From assembly GCF_004681975.1 (NCBI RefSeq), contig NZ_SMLK01000004.1:186001-250000 (forward strand): 64,000 nucleotides of DNA, given 5' to 3'. Source of the DNA: Ramlibacter humi (GTDB lineage Bacteria > Pseudomonadota > Gammaproteobacteria > Burkholderiales > Burkholderiaceae_C). The number at the start of each line of letters is the position of its first letter. Position 1 is the first letter of the stretch. This document shows positions 56,668-64,000 of this stretch, piece after piece. The notes beneath the pieces were generated by a model. That model was not told where the DNA came from and searched no databases. It worked only from the letters and a program-made list of their open reading frames with translations. The translations under genes and the position numbers were made by a program.

Positions 56668-57610
56668 GGGGAGACTTGCCCACGTTGACCTGGCGCACGA
56701 CCTTGCGCGTCTCGGTGTCGATCACCGTGAGCTTGCGCGCCCAGCGCGAGGTGACCATCAGCATCTTGCCGCCTTCGAGCACCTCGATGCAGTCGGGACC
56801 GCCCGGCGCCGGATAGCTGGCCACCACGTCCAGCGTGTTCAGGTCGATCTTGCTGATGGTGTTGGCCACGCGGTTGCTGATGTACACGTGGCGCTTGTCG
56901 CCGGCCGCGCGGAACGCATGCGCGCCCGCGCCGGTCTTGATGCGGCGCACGCTGCGCGGCTGCGCGCCGGAGACGTCGAACACCTCGATGCCGTCGCCGC
57001 CGGTCAGGCCGACGATCAGCGTGCGGTCGTCGGGCGTCCCGTACACGTCGGCCGGCATCGGACCGGTCTTCACGCGCCAGCGCACCTGCTGCGACGCCAG
57101 GTCCACCGCCACCAGTTCGTCGCTGTCCTGCATGGACACGTACGCCGTGGTGCTGCGGCTGTCGATCCAGATGTGGCTGGGCGTGCGCGACGTCGCCACG
57201 CGGCCGGCCAGCTGCAGGTTGCTGCCGTCCCAGCGGTAGACGTCGACGTGGTTCAGGCGGTTGCCGGCCGTGACGAACCACTTCATGTCCGGCGAGAAGC
57301 GCAGCTGGTAGGGGTCGAGGATGCCGCGCACGACGCGCTGCACCTCGGCGGTCTTCGGGTCGATGAAAGTGAGCGAGTCGCCCAGCGAGTTCGCGACGAT
57401 GAGCGACTTCTCGTCCGGCGTGAGGTACAGGTGGTGCGGCTCCTTGCCCGTGGGCAGGCGGCGCACTTCCGACCAGTTGGCCGGGTCGATGATGCTGACG
57501 TTCGCGTCGAGCGAATTCAGCACGAAGATCGGGCGGTTCTGGGCCGCGGCGCCCTGGGCGGCGCACCAGGCGGCCAGCACGAGGGCGAGGGAACGCAAGA
57601 GACGGATCAC
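56633..57610 (-). CDS. Exported beta-propeller protein (YncE / YVTN repeats)
   Basis: A 325-residue exported seven-blade-type propeller. Blade motifs recur: IFVLNSLDANVSIIDPANW, SLIVANSLGDSLTFIDPKT, TAYVSMQDSDELVAVDL, HVYISNRVANTISKIDL. GTG at 57610 gives a compact signal peptide (about 1-24, GAAAQN); a TTG at 57634 is upstream. First gene of the minus-strand chain propeller-deacetylase-desaturase-EI24-CinA. Ligand unknown. Confidence 0.88.
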   Translation of the reverse strand: MIRLLRSLALVLAAWCAAQGAAAQNRPIFVLNSLDANVSIIDPANWSEVRRLPTGKEPHHLYLTPDEKSLIVANSLGDSLTFIDPKTAEVQRVVRGILDPYQLRFSPDMKWFVTAGNRLNHVDVYRWDGSNLQLAGRVATSRTPSHIWIDSRSTTAYVSMQDSDELVAVDLASQQVRWRVKTGPMPADVYGTPDDRTLIVGLTGGDGIEVFDVSGAQPRSVRRIKTGAGAHAFRAAGDKRHVYISNRVANTISKIDLNTLDVVASYPAPGGPDCIEVLEGGKMLMVTSRWARKLTVIDTETRKVVRQVNVGKSPHGVWTLDHAPR

Positions 57611-57675
57611 GAGGGCTTTCGGGACAACTCGCAAGTGTAGTCTGCAGGTGCGCGCGCTCCCGTAACATCCCTCGC

Positions 57676-58443
57676 ATGGAACTGATGGAAATCAACGGGG
57701 TGCGCCTGGAAGTGCAACGCATCCCGGCACCCGCCGGAGGACTGGCGCCGGTGGTGTTCCTGCACGAAGGCCTGGGCTCGGTGTCGATGTGGCGCGACTG
57801 GCCCGCGCAGTTGTGCACGGCCACGGGCCGCGCGGGCATCGTGTACTCGCGCCGCGGCTACGGCCGATCCGACCCCGTGCCCGACGTGCGTGGTGCAGGA
57901 CGGTTACAGCCCGGCTACATGCATCGCGAGGCGTGGGAGGTCCTGCCCGCGCTGTTGAAGGCGCTGGACCTGCAGGCGCCGGTGCTGGTGGGCCATTCGG
58001 ACGGCGGCAGCATCGCGCTGCTGCATGCCAGCCGGCACCCGCTTGCGGCCTGCGTGGTGATGGCGCCGCACGTCATCGTGGAAGACGTGTCGGTGGATTC
58101 CATCGCACAGGCCCGCGACGCGTACGGCACGGGCTTGCGCGAGCGGCTGGCGAAGTTCCACGCCGACGTCGACGTGGCGTTCTGGCAGTGGAACGACGCG
58201 TGGCTGAACCCGGCGTTCCGCGACTTCGACATCCGGCCCGAGTGCCGCAGGATCACCGCGCCGGTGCTGGCGATCCAGGGCGTGGACGACGCGTACGGCA
58301 CCTTGCGGCAGATCGAGGAGATCGCGCCGACCAACGGGCCCTTCGAGATGCAAGTGCTGGAGCGCTGCGGGCACTCACCTCACCGCGACCAGCCGGAAGC
58401 GGTGACGCAGCGCATCGCGCAGTTCCTGCGCGGAAACCCCTAA
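57676..58443 (+). CDS. Alpha/beta hydrolase
   Basis: A 255-residue alpha/beta-hydrolase. Oxyanion region FLHEGLGS (28-35), nucleophile GHSDGGS with Ser108, acid in GVDDAYG, and catalytic His in CGHSPHRDQPEAV. The type resembles esterases and meta-cleavage hydrolases. Divergent from the propeller gene and overlapping the convergent rsuA by four bases. Substrate unknown. Confidence 0.9.
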   Translation: MELMEINGVRLEVQRIPAPAGGLAPVVFLHEGLGSVSMWRDWPAQLCTATGRAGIVYSRRGYGRSDPVPDVRGAGRLQPGYMHREAWEVLPALLKALDLQAPVLVGHSDGGSIALLHASRHPLAACVVMAPHVIVEDVSVDSIAQARDAYGTGLRERLAKFHADVDVAFWQWNDAWLNPAFRDFDIRPECRRITAPVLAIQGVDDAYGTLRQIEEIAPTNGPFEMQVLERCGHSPHRDQPEAVTQRIAQFLRGNP

Positions 58444-59153
58444 GCGCGCAGCAGCGCCAACTCAGCCGTATCCAGCCACCGCCACTGGCCAGGCGCCATG
58501 TCGGCCGGCAGTTCGAGCCCGCCGATGCGCGAGCGGTGCAGCCCTTCCACGCGATTGCCCACCGCGGCCACCATGCGCTTGACCTGGTGGTACTTGCCTT
58601 CGGTCAGCGTCAGGCGCAGGAGCTGCTCGCCCGCCGCTTCGCAGGCGGAAGCGCGCACCGGCTTGGGGTCGTCGTCCAGCACCACGCCGGCGAGCAGGCG
58701 CTCGACCTGGCGCGCGTCGATCGGGTGCTTGGTCACCGCCTCGTAGACCTTGGGCACGTGGTGCCTGGGCGAGCTCATACGGTGGATGAACGTGCCGTCG
58801 TCGCTGAGCAGCAGCAGGCCGGTGGTGTCCTGGTCCAGGCGGCCGATGGCCTGCACGCCCGGCGGTCCGGGGCGCTGGCGCACGGGCCCGGGCAGCAGCG
58901 TGTAGATGCTTGGCCAGGCCGACGGCTTCTGCGAACACTCGTAGCCCGCCGGCTTGTGCAGCATCAGGTACGCCTTGGCGTGGAACGGCCACTCGCGGCC
59001 CTGCACCGAGAAGCGCAGGCCTTCGGGGTCCACTTCCTCCAGCGGGTCGGTGCGCACGTTGCCGGCGATCTCGACCAGCCCTTGCTGGATGAGGCCCGCG
59101 CAGATGCGGCGGGTGCCGAACCCCTGGCTGAAAAGGATCTGCTGCAGTTGCAT
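58440..59153 (-). CDS. rsuA: 16S rRNA pseudouridine synthase (RsuA type)
   Basis: A 237-residue RsuA-family enzyme. The N-terminal S4-like domain (about 1-55) starts MQLQQILFSQGFGTRR; the catalytic domain has LMLHKPAGYECS, GRLDQDTTGLLLLSDDG with catalytic Asp107, and GKYHQVKRM. RsuA makes pseudouridine 516 in 16S rRNA in E. coli. The RluE/RluB relatives are possible, but the S4 domain and length favour RsuA. Confidence 0.9.
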   Translation of the reverse strand: MQLQQILFSQGFGTRRICAGLIQQGLVEIAGNVRTDPLEEVDPEGLRFSVQGREWPFHAKAYLMLHKPAGYECSQKPSAWPSIYTLLPGPVRQRPGPPGVQAIGRLDQDTTGLLLLSDDGTFIHRMSSPRHHVPKVYEAVTKHPIDARQVERLLAGVVLDDDPKPVRASACEAAGEQLLRLTLTEGKYHQVKRMVAAVGNRVEGLHRSRIGGLELPADMAPGQWRWLDTAELALLRA

Positions 59154-59186
59154 CGGGCGCGCAGTATGCGCTACCCGGCGGGACGG

Positions 59187-59378
59187 TCAGCCTTTGGGGT
59201 GCTGGCGCGCGCGTTCGCCGCGCGGTGCTTCCTGGCGCAGGTGGAATTTCCGGGCTTTCGGCTGGCTGCCGCGCTGCAGCCGGCGCTCGTCGGCGTCATC
59301 GTCTTCGGAGACGGGAAAGAAGGCGGCGTACTTCTCGCGGCGGGGGCCGCCGAGTTCCTTCAACGGGGACTGGTGCAT
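59187..59378 (-). CDS. Possible small basic protein
   Basis: A 63-codon frame from ATG 59378 with charged composition (KELGGPRREKYAAFF, then SEDDDADERRLQRG and a Lys/Arg-rich tail). AAGGA precedes it by about ten bases. No family is recognised, and in this GC-rich DNA it could be chance. It is upstream of rsuA on the same strand, ending 33 bases before its start. Confidence 0.4.
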   Translation of the reverse strand: MHQSPLKELGGPRREKYAAFFPVSEDDDADERRLQRGSQPKARKFHLRQEAPRGERARQHPKG

Positions 59379-59670
59379 GGAGGTGCGTCCTTGGCGGGTC
59401 GGGAACAAGTGGGCCGCAGCCTAGGAGCGGCGCCTGCCGTCGGGTGTAGGACTTGGCCGCATGCGTGTAGGACGCGTGCCGTGCGCCAGAAGCAGAAGAA
59501 GAAGAGCCGCCGGCCCGTGAGGGCACGGCGGCTCGGCCGCGATGGATGGTGCCGGCGCCGCACCAATGTCCGGCGAAACTGTCTCCGTGAGCAGTCTCTG
59601 CCTATCTGCTTCTCCGGTCGCTGCGGATACTTCGCCGCAACCGGCGCGAAGCGCCGGCAGGAGCACGCCA
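59379..59670. other. Intergenic control region upstream of the VWA gene pair
   Basis: No gene seen. It holds two direct repeats GTGTAGGAC (59444-59452 and 59465-59473, 21 bases apart), a long GC hairpin at 59504-59534, and a perfect seven-base hairpin at 59641-59657 that touches the ribosome site of the next gene. These mark it as a regulatory leader. Confidence 0.6.
59641..59657 (+). promoter_or_regulatory. Hairpin adjoining the ribosome site of the 59671 gene
   Basis: CCGGCGC-GAA-GCGCCGG is a perfect 7-base-pair stem with a three-base loop, immediately followed by CAGGAG, the likely Shine-Dalgarno of the gene at 59671. Stem melting or protein binding could change translation. Confidence 0.55.
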
Positions 59671-60084
59671 ATGAGTGCGCAAATTCACACCGGATTGCAG
59701 GTCCTCGCCCAACGGATTCTTCTGGCCCATCGCAAGGCTGTCCTGATGGCCCAGTGGGAGGAGAACATCCGCAATACCGGCATCTGCACCTTCCAGTTGC
59801 CGAACGGCATCATCCTCTCCATCGTGGGCGACCCCGGTCCGCAGCTGGAAACGTACCTGATCATGAGGATCGGCGGCGGCCCCGACGGCGCCTTGCCGTT
59901 CGAGGATTCGTTTCAGCGGGGCGTCGGCCTTTGCGGTGACCTGAAGCCCAGCGCGGCGCTGAGCATCGTTGCCCAGTTCGCGGCGATCCCGGCGACGCCG
60001 CAGGCGCCTGCGGCATGGGCGGACGCTGCCGCTGCCAACGTGGCCGCCCGGCCGTTCGCATCTTCCATCGGGCGGGCCAGATGA
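59671..60084 (+). CDS. Hypothetical protein upstream of VWA gene
   Basis: A 137-residue protein without signal peptide or membrane helix. The first 35 residues look helical (LQVLAQRILLAHRKAVLMAQWEE), followed by a beta-like part (TGICTFQLPNGIILSIVGDPG) and a glycine-containing LIMRIGGGPDG, then an Ala-rich tail. No family recognised. AGGAG lies eight bases before ATG 59671 and its stop overlaps the VWA gene start (ATGA), so the two are surely co-translated. Confidence 0.75.
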   Translation: MSAQIHTGLQVLAQRILLAHRKAVLMAQWEENIRNTGICTFQLPNGIILSIVGDPGPQLETYLIMRIGGGPDGALPFEDSFQRGVGLCGDLKPSAALSIVAQFAAIPATPQAPAAWADAAAANVAARPFASSIGRAR

Positions 60085-61727
60085 CCGCCGCCCTCACGCC
60101 TCGCTTCGCACTGGTCTTCCTGCAGGCCGTGGCCCCGCTGGGCCTGTACGGCGCCTCCTGGGCCCAGCCGGCCCTCCAGGCGCCAGCCGGCACGAAGGCG
60201 GGGTCCGAAGTGGAAGTGAAATTGACGGGCCCCGCCCAGCCCCGGGATTTTCTTGCCATCGTGGCCAAAGGCAGCCGCGAAGGTTTCTATGACGCTTACA
60301 AGCACGCCGGCGAAGGCGGTTCGATCCGCCTGACAGCGCCCGCCCGGGCCGGCGCCTACGAGATCCGCCTCATGGGTGCCCGGCCGCCCTATCCGACGCT
60401 GGCGCGCGCGTCCTTGCAGGTGGAAGGCGCCGAGGCCAGCCTCGAGGCACCGGCGCGGGTGCAGGCCGGCAAGAGCCTGCGCGTGGAATGGAAAGGGCCC
60501 GGCAACGCACGCGACTTCGTCACCGTCGTGAAGGCCGGCTCCCCGCAGGGTCGTTACGGCCCGTTCGTCTACGTGAAGACGGGGGCACTCGAGCTGCGGG
60601 CGCCGGACGAGCAGGGCGACTACGAGGTGAGGTACCTTGCCGGCCAGTCCTATGCCACGCTGGCCTCCGCGCGCCTGCATGTGGACCCCGTCGACGCATC
60701 GCTGTCGGCCCCAGCCGAAGTCGAGAGCGGCAACCCCTTGCAGGTGCAGTGGCAGGGCCCGAACAACGCGGGCGACTACGTCACCGTGGTTCCGAAGACC
60801 GCGCACGAGGGAGCCTCAGGCAACTTCGCCTACACCGCGCGCGGCAACCCGGCACGCCTGGCCGCTCCCCTGGACGCGGGCGACTACGAGCTGCGCTACA
60901 GCACCGGCCAGTCCCACGCAACGCTGGCGCGCGCGCCGCTGAAGGTGTCGCCGGGGCGTCAGCCGCCCGGTTTCCTGAAGGTCGACGCCGCCACGCTGGC
61001 GGCCGATGGCGCGGTGGAGATCATCCTCGACGCCTCGGGCAGCATGCTGCAGCGCATGGGCTCAAAGCGTCGCATCGACTGGGCGCGGGAAACACTCAGG
61101 AAGCTGACGTCGACGACCCTTCCCCGCGGCATACCCTTTGCCTTGCGCATCTACGGGCGAGAAACCGATTCGTGCCAGACCGACCTCGAGATGCCGCTGG
61201 GTCCACTCGACCCCGCGGCCGTCGCGGCGAAGATGACGGCGCTCCAGGTCAGGAACCTGGCACGAACGCCCATCGGCGCCTCGCTCGAAAAGGCCGCTGA
61301 CGACCTCGCCGCGGCGAAGGGTCCGCGGCTCATCGTCCTGCTCACGGACGGCGAAGAAACCTGCGGCGGCGACGCCGCCGCCGCCATCGCGCGGCTGAAG
61401 AAAGCCACTCCCTCCACTCGCGTGAACATCGTCGGATTCGCCATCGACGACCGGCGCCTGCAGGCCACGCTGCGCCACTGGGCCCAGCTCGCGGACGGCA
61501 GCTACCACGACGCCGGCGACGCGGCCGGGCTTGCCCGCGCGATGGAAGCGGCCATGCGCACGGGATTCGAAGTCACCACGCCCGACGGGCAACGCGTCGG
61601 CGAGGGAATGACAGGCGGTGAAGCGCTTCGCCTGGCGCCCGGTGACTACCAGGTTCGCATGCAAGGCCGCCAGGAATTCCGGTCCGTCACGGTCAAGGCC
61701 GGGCAGACCACGGGCGTCAAGCTCTGA
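60081..61727 (+). CDS. Exported protein with three Ig-like repeats and a VWA domain
   Basis: A 548-residue protein. After a signal-like segment (to about residue 29, GASWAQ) come three related repeats of roughly 88 residues (about 32-117, 118-206, 207-296), each with a GPxxxxDFxxxV or GPNNAGDYVTVV strand and ending YEVRYLAGQSYATLASA-like sequence. A von Willebrand A domain (about 312-490) follows, with a complete MIDAS start Asp317-x-Ser319-x-Ser321 and the later LLTDGEETCGG. A small beta tail ends it. It resembles secreted or periplasmic VWA proteins; the ligand is unknown. Confidence 0.85.
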   Translation: MTAALTPRFALVFLQAVAPLGLYGASWAQPALQAPAGTKAGSEVEVKLTGPAQPRDFLAIVAKGSREGFYDAYKHAGEGGSIRLTAPARAGAYEIRLMGARPPYPTLARASLQVEGAEASLEAPARVQAGKSLRVEWKGPGNARDFVTVVKAGSPQGRYGPFVYVKTGALELRAPDEQGDYEVRYLAGQSYATLASARLHVDPVDASLSAPAEVESGNPLQVQWQGPNNAGDYVTVVPKTAHEGASGNFAYTARGNPARLAAPLDAGDYELRYSTGQSHATLARAPLKVSPGRQPPGFLKVDAATLAADGAVEIILDASGSMLQRMGSKRRIDWARETLRKLTSTTLPRGIPFALRIYGRETDSCQTDLEMPLGPLDPAAVAAKMTALQVRNLARTPIGASLEKAADDLAAAKGPRLIVLLTDGEETCGGDAAAAIARLKKATPSTRVNIVGFAIDDRRLQATLRHWAQLADGSYHDAGDAAGLARAMEAAMRTGFEVTTPDGQRVGEGMTGGEALRLAPGDYQVRMQGRQEFRSVTVKAGQTTGVKL

Positions 61728-61763
61728 CGGCGGTGGGCGCGCCAGCGCTCGCCCTGCGCGTCG

Positions 61764-62573
61764 TCACGTCGCCGTGGCGATCCCGGCTTCCCTGTAGGTC
61801 GAGTGGCGATGGATGGCGGAGGCGACGGTGCGGCGCCGCGGGGTGGTGGGCCGCGTCCGCGCGCGTGGGGCGCCGGGACGCGCTTCCCCCTGAGCGGGCA
61901 ACCCCGCCGCCCTGAGGCAGCCCAGCAGGTCGACCGTTGCCCGGTTTCCGAACAGCGCGCACATTTGCGCGCGAGACAAGGCACGCACCTGGCTGACAGT
62001 GGTCAGTCCCTGCGCGACGCAGCAGCGCAGCGTGCGCCTCTCCAGCGGCAGGCGGGCGATAGGTGACGCATCGCCCATCGCCTCGGGTTCCGCGGGCTGC
62101 TGGTGCCAATGCCGCTCCCAGGCGGCGATCCTCGCATCGGCCGATGGCTGAAAGGCGAGATCGCTTGCCTGCAGGGCTTCGCGCACGCGGCAGCCCCCCA
62201 TCGCGCCGATTCCCCGGATCGCGAGAAGCTGTTCCATGCTGAGCGCGGCCAGGTCTTTCAGCGTTCTAAGCCCGGCGCGATGAAGGACTGAGACGAGGTG
62301 CCGCGGCAGTCCGGCGCGCCTGAGCTCATCTTCGATCTTCTCTGCGTGCTTGGAGCGAGTCGGATTCATGGCCGTGCATGCGATCAATGCGGATGCATCG
62401 ATGGTTGCCGGACGCAGGCGCGCGCAATAGTCAAACTTCGCGCAAAGCGCCTGCCGAAAGCGCTCGGCAGCCGCCAGGCTCCGTACAGTTACGGCGAACG
62501 TGTTGCCCTCGGCCGCCAGGGCCACGCCGACGCATCCAGTCGTTTGGCGGCCGCTCGAGGAAGACGCGGACAC
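61764..62573 (-). CDS. Protein with two RNA polymerase alpha-CTD-like helical domains
   Basis: A 269-residue protein. The second domain (about 170-226: LPLERRTLRCCVAQGLTTVSQVRALS, then ALFGNRATVDLLGCLRAAGL) follows the alpha-CTD pattern of RNA polymerase (LELSVRSYNCLKRAGI...). The first (about 75-138: AGLPRHLVSVLHRAGLRTLKDLAALS, then IRGIGAMGGCRVREAL) is similar, with a helix-hairpin-helix-like GIG. A basic Arg/Pro tail (about 230-269) suggests nucleic-acid binding. Start is uncertain: GTG 62573 or ATG 62369. It follows the NHL gene by 15 bases. The fold assignment is inference. Confidence 0.6.
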   Translation of the reverse strand: MSASSSSGRQTTGCVGVALAAEGNTFAVTVRSLAAAERFRQALCAKFDYCARLRPATIDASALIACTAMNPTRSKHAEKIEDELRRAGLPRHLVSVLHRAGLRTLKDLAALSMEQLLAIRGIGAMGGCRVREALQASDLAFQPSADARIAAWERHWHQQPAEPEAMGDASPIARLPLERRTLRCCVAQGLTTVSQVRALSRAQMCALFGNRATVDLLGCLRAAGLPAQGEARPGAPRARTRPTTPRRRTVASAIHRHSTYREAGIATAT

Positions 62574-62588
62574 TCGCGGTCGCGCCCG

Positions 62589-64000
62589 TCAGGGAACGCT
62601 GAACACCAGCACCCGGTGGTTGCCGTTGTCGACCACGAACAGCTTGTCCCCGTGCATGCCAAGCCCGTTGGGGCTAGAGAAGACCGCGCCGTTGGGCGTG
62701 TCGGGGTTTCCGTCGCCGTCCGAGTCGTTTTCCGCTTTCCCGGCGAAGCCTGCATGCCCGAGGACCGCATCGGCGGGCTGGAAGTTCGCTGTCGGGAAGG
62801 CGTTCCAGATGAGCACCCGGTGGTTTCCCGTGTCGGCGATGGCCAACTGGACGCCGTTGAAGGCGATGCCGCCATTCGGGAAGTTCAGCGTGCGGGCGGA
62901 TGCCGATGCATCCTCCGCACCATCCTGGTTGTCGTCGTTCGCCTTTCTAGCGCTGAACGTCTTCTGGCCGATCACCAGGTCCGCGGGCTGGAAACTTGAC
63001 GTCGGGAACGTGTTCCACACCAGTGCCCGCTGGTTCAGCATATCCAGCACGACGACCCTTTGCCCGTCCGACCACACGCCGGAGGGGAAGTTCAGTGTCC
63101 TCGCGGTGGGAGCGACATGGTTGCCACCATCTTGCAAATCGTCGTTGGCACCGCAGTGCGAGCTGTCCTTTTGCCCCAAGACCAGATCGGGCGCGGCGCC
63201 GTTGGTGATGGGCACCTGGTTCCAGATCAGGACCCGGTTGTGCGCCGCATCAGCGACAAGCAACTTTCCATCTTCGGTTAACGCCGAACCTGATGGCGAA
63301 TCGAAATTGGTCGCCCCACAGGCCGTTGAACTCGTCGTGAAGTCCGACTGTCCGACGACGACGTCAGGGAGGACACTCAGATCGAGTGGAAGGGTCGGGT
63401 AGATCAGGACGCGATTGTTCGCCGTATCCGTGATCGCGGCCCTGCCGCCGCCGGCCGAAAGCCCTCGCGGGAAATGGTAGCGCACACGGGTAGTGCCACT
63501 GACATTGCTGTTGCCGTCTGGCTGGCCAAGAAACCCAAGAGCCGCCTCATTGGTCGCGCTGGGCGTCGAGCCGTACAGCATGATGCGATTGTTGTTGCTG
63601 TCTGCGACGAACACGGTCCCGGTCGAGCTGAAGATCACATTCCCTGCCGGCGCGGAAAGCGTGCGCACCGTGGGATTGGCGAGGCCCTGCTGCGAGTCGT
63701 TCGACGAGAAATCCTGCTGACCGAAGACGGTTCCCGCAGCGGGAAATGCACCGAAGGCCAACTTGGCCTGATAGCTGGTCTGCACCTTCGCCATCGCATT
63801 GCCCGCTAGGTCGCTGGCCGCGACGCTCAGCCCGAGCGCCACGCCGAACGGCCACGAGCCGCCCGAGGGAGTGAGCGTCAGCGTGTCATTGGCCGACTGC
63901 GTGGCGGACCAGGTTGGCACGGCATTGGCCGCCAGGTCCCCGCCGAGCTGCAATGTGCCGATGGCCATGGACTCGCTGAAACGGATGACGACGGACTGCG
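62589..64000 (-). CDS. NHL-repeat protein with Big_5-type Ig domain, N-terminus beyond window
   Basis: The frame stays open to the right edge, so only the C-terminal 470 residues are seen. They begin SVVIRFSESM and SWPFGVALGLSVAASDLAGN, a bacterial Ig-like (Big_5/SbsA) domain, followed by NHL-type propeller repeats: VFVADSNNNRIMLYGS, AAITDTANNRVLIYP, LLVADAAHNRVLIWN, LAIADTGNHRVLIWN, LFVVDNGNHRVLVFS. Each is preceded by a VLGQxDF-like linker. Aspartate-rich loops (DSDGDGNPD) suggest calcium. Probably a large surface or secreted protein. Confidence 0.85.
   Translation of the reverse strand, partial: QSVVIRFSESMAIGTLQLGGDLAANAVPTWSATQSANDTLTLTPSGGSWPFGVALGLSVAASDLAGNAMAKVQTSYQAKLAFGAFPAAGTVFGQQDFSSNDSQQGLANPTVRTLSAPAGNVIFSSTGTVFVADSNNNRIMLYGSTPSATNEAALGFLGQPDGNSNVSGTTRVRYHFPRGLSAGGGRAAITDTANNRVLIYPTLPLDLSVLPDVVVGQSDFTTSSTACGATNFDSPSGSALTEDGKLLVADAAHNRVLIWNQVPITNGAAPDLVLGQKDSSHCGANDDLQDGGNHVAPTARTLNFPSGVWSDGQRVVVLDMLNQRALVWNTFPTSSFQPADLVIGQKTFSARKANDDNQDGAEDASASARTLNFPNGGIAFNGVQLAIADTGNHRVLIWNAFPTANFQPADAVLGHAGFAGKAENDSDGDGNPDTPNGAVFSSPNGLGMHGDKLFVVDNGNHRVLVFSVP

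Noticed and set aside
59504-59534. Long GC hairpin (GAGCCGCCG/CGGCGGCTC) as a terminator
   Set aside because: The pyrimidine run that would follow it is on the minus strand, where no gene ends; on the plus strand there is no T-run.

Overview
The window is a chromosome segment of about 70 percent GC with dense, mostly short-spaced genes. Gene order and protein sequences point to a betaproteobacterium of the Burkholderiales, most like the Comamonadaceae (Ramlibacter or Variovorax type). This placement comes from recognising families, not from a search. Supporting signs are the folC-dedD-cvpA-purF-metZ cluster, the tamAB pair, the 444-residue ArgG, glnA close to ntrBC, and several families common in this order (PpnP, DUF2069, DUF962, DUF2157/DUF4401).

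Layout. 1-6240: an exopolysaccharide locus. It holds an O-antigen ligase/polymerase-like membrane protein cut by the window edge, a polyprenyl-phosphate sugar transferase, a Wzz/EpsF-type chain-length protein and an EpsG/CpsD-type ATPase, followed by a LuxR-type regulator and a PilZ protein. 6250-7545: an RlpA-like protein, a small coiled-coil protein and a tRNA operon (Ala-Glu-Asp) with its terminator. 7568-14388: minus-strand housekeeping run folC-dedD-cvpA-purF-metZ-gltX. 14420-17388: plus-strand arsC-like gene, glycine-zipper gene, ppnP and argG. 17389-17944: palindrome-rich intergenic DNA. 17945-24659: tamB, tamA and murB. 24705-27873: yajQ, an aspartic protease, an MFS_3 transporter and a lone receiver-domain protein. 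27877-30217: a short-chain dehydrogenase (SDR) pseudogene split by about 1.9 kb of lower-GC phage tail-fibre-like DNA. 30304-35968: TerB-like protein, hybrid histidine kinase, MFS transporter, aroC and a CBS protein. 36076-42394: metY, then a chain of overlapping genes (alpha/beta hydrolase, DUF2157, DUF4401/GDYXXLXY, P450) and a DUF962 protein. 42391-48149: YihY, DUF2069, FAD-linked oxidase, thyA, folA, DUF4337 and xth. 48249-53040: ntrC, ntrB, a secreted protein and glnA, with a sigma-54 promoter and an NtrC site upstream of glnA. 53249-57610: a tightly packed minus-strand set (beta-propeller, polysaccharide deacetylase, sterol-desaturase family, EI24 and CinA-like). 57676-64000: hydrolase, RsuA, a two-gene unit with a VWA/Ig-repeat secreted protein, a protein with two RNA-polymerase-alpha-CTD-like helical domains, and the end of a large NHL-repeat protein cut by the window edge.

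How parts work together: the left end makes and exports surface polysaccharide, with a response regulator and a c-di-GMP-type PilZ protein beside it. The glnA/ntrBC region is a nitrogen-control module whose cis sites can be read directly. TamA and TamB form an outer-membrane assembly pair. MetZ and MetY give two separate sulfhydrylase routes to homocysteine. The most unusual parts are the phage insertion in the SDR gene, the metY-to-P450 overlapping operon, the VWA/Ig pair with a hairpin touching its ribosome site, the alpha-CTD-like protein, and the palindrome arrays in intergenic DNA.
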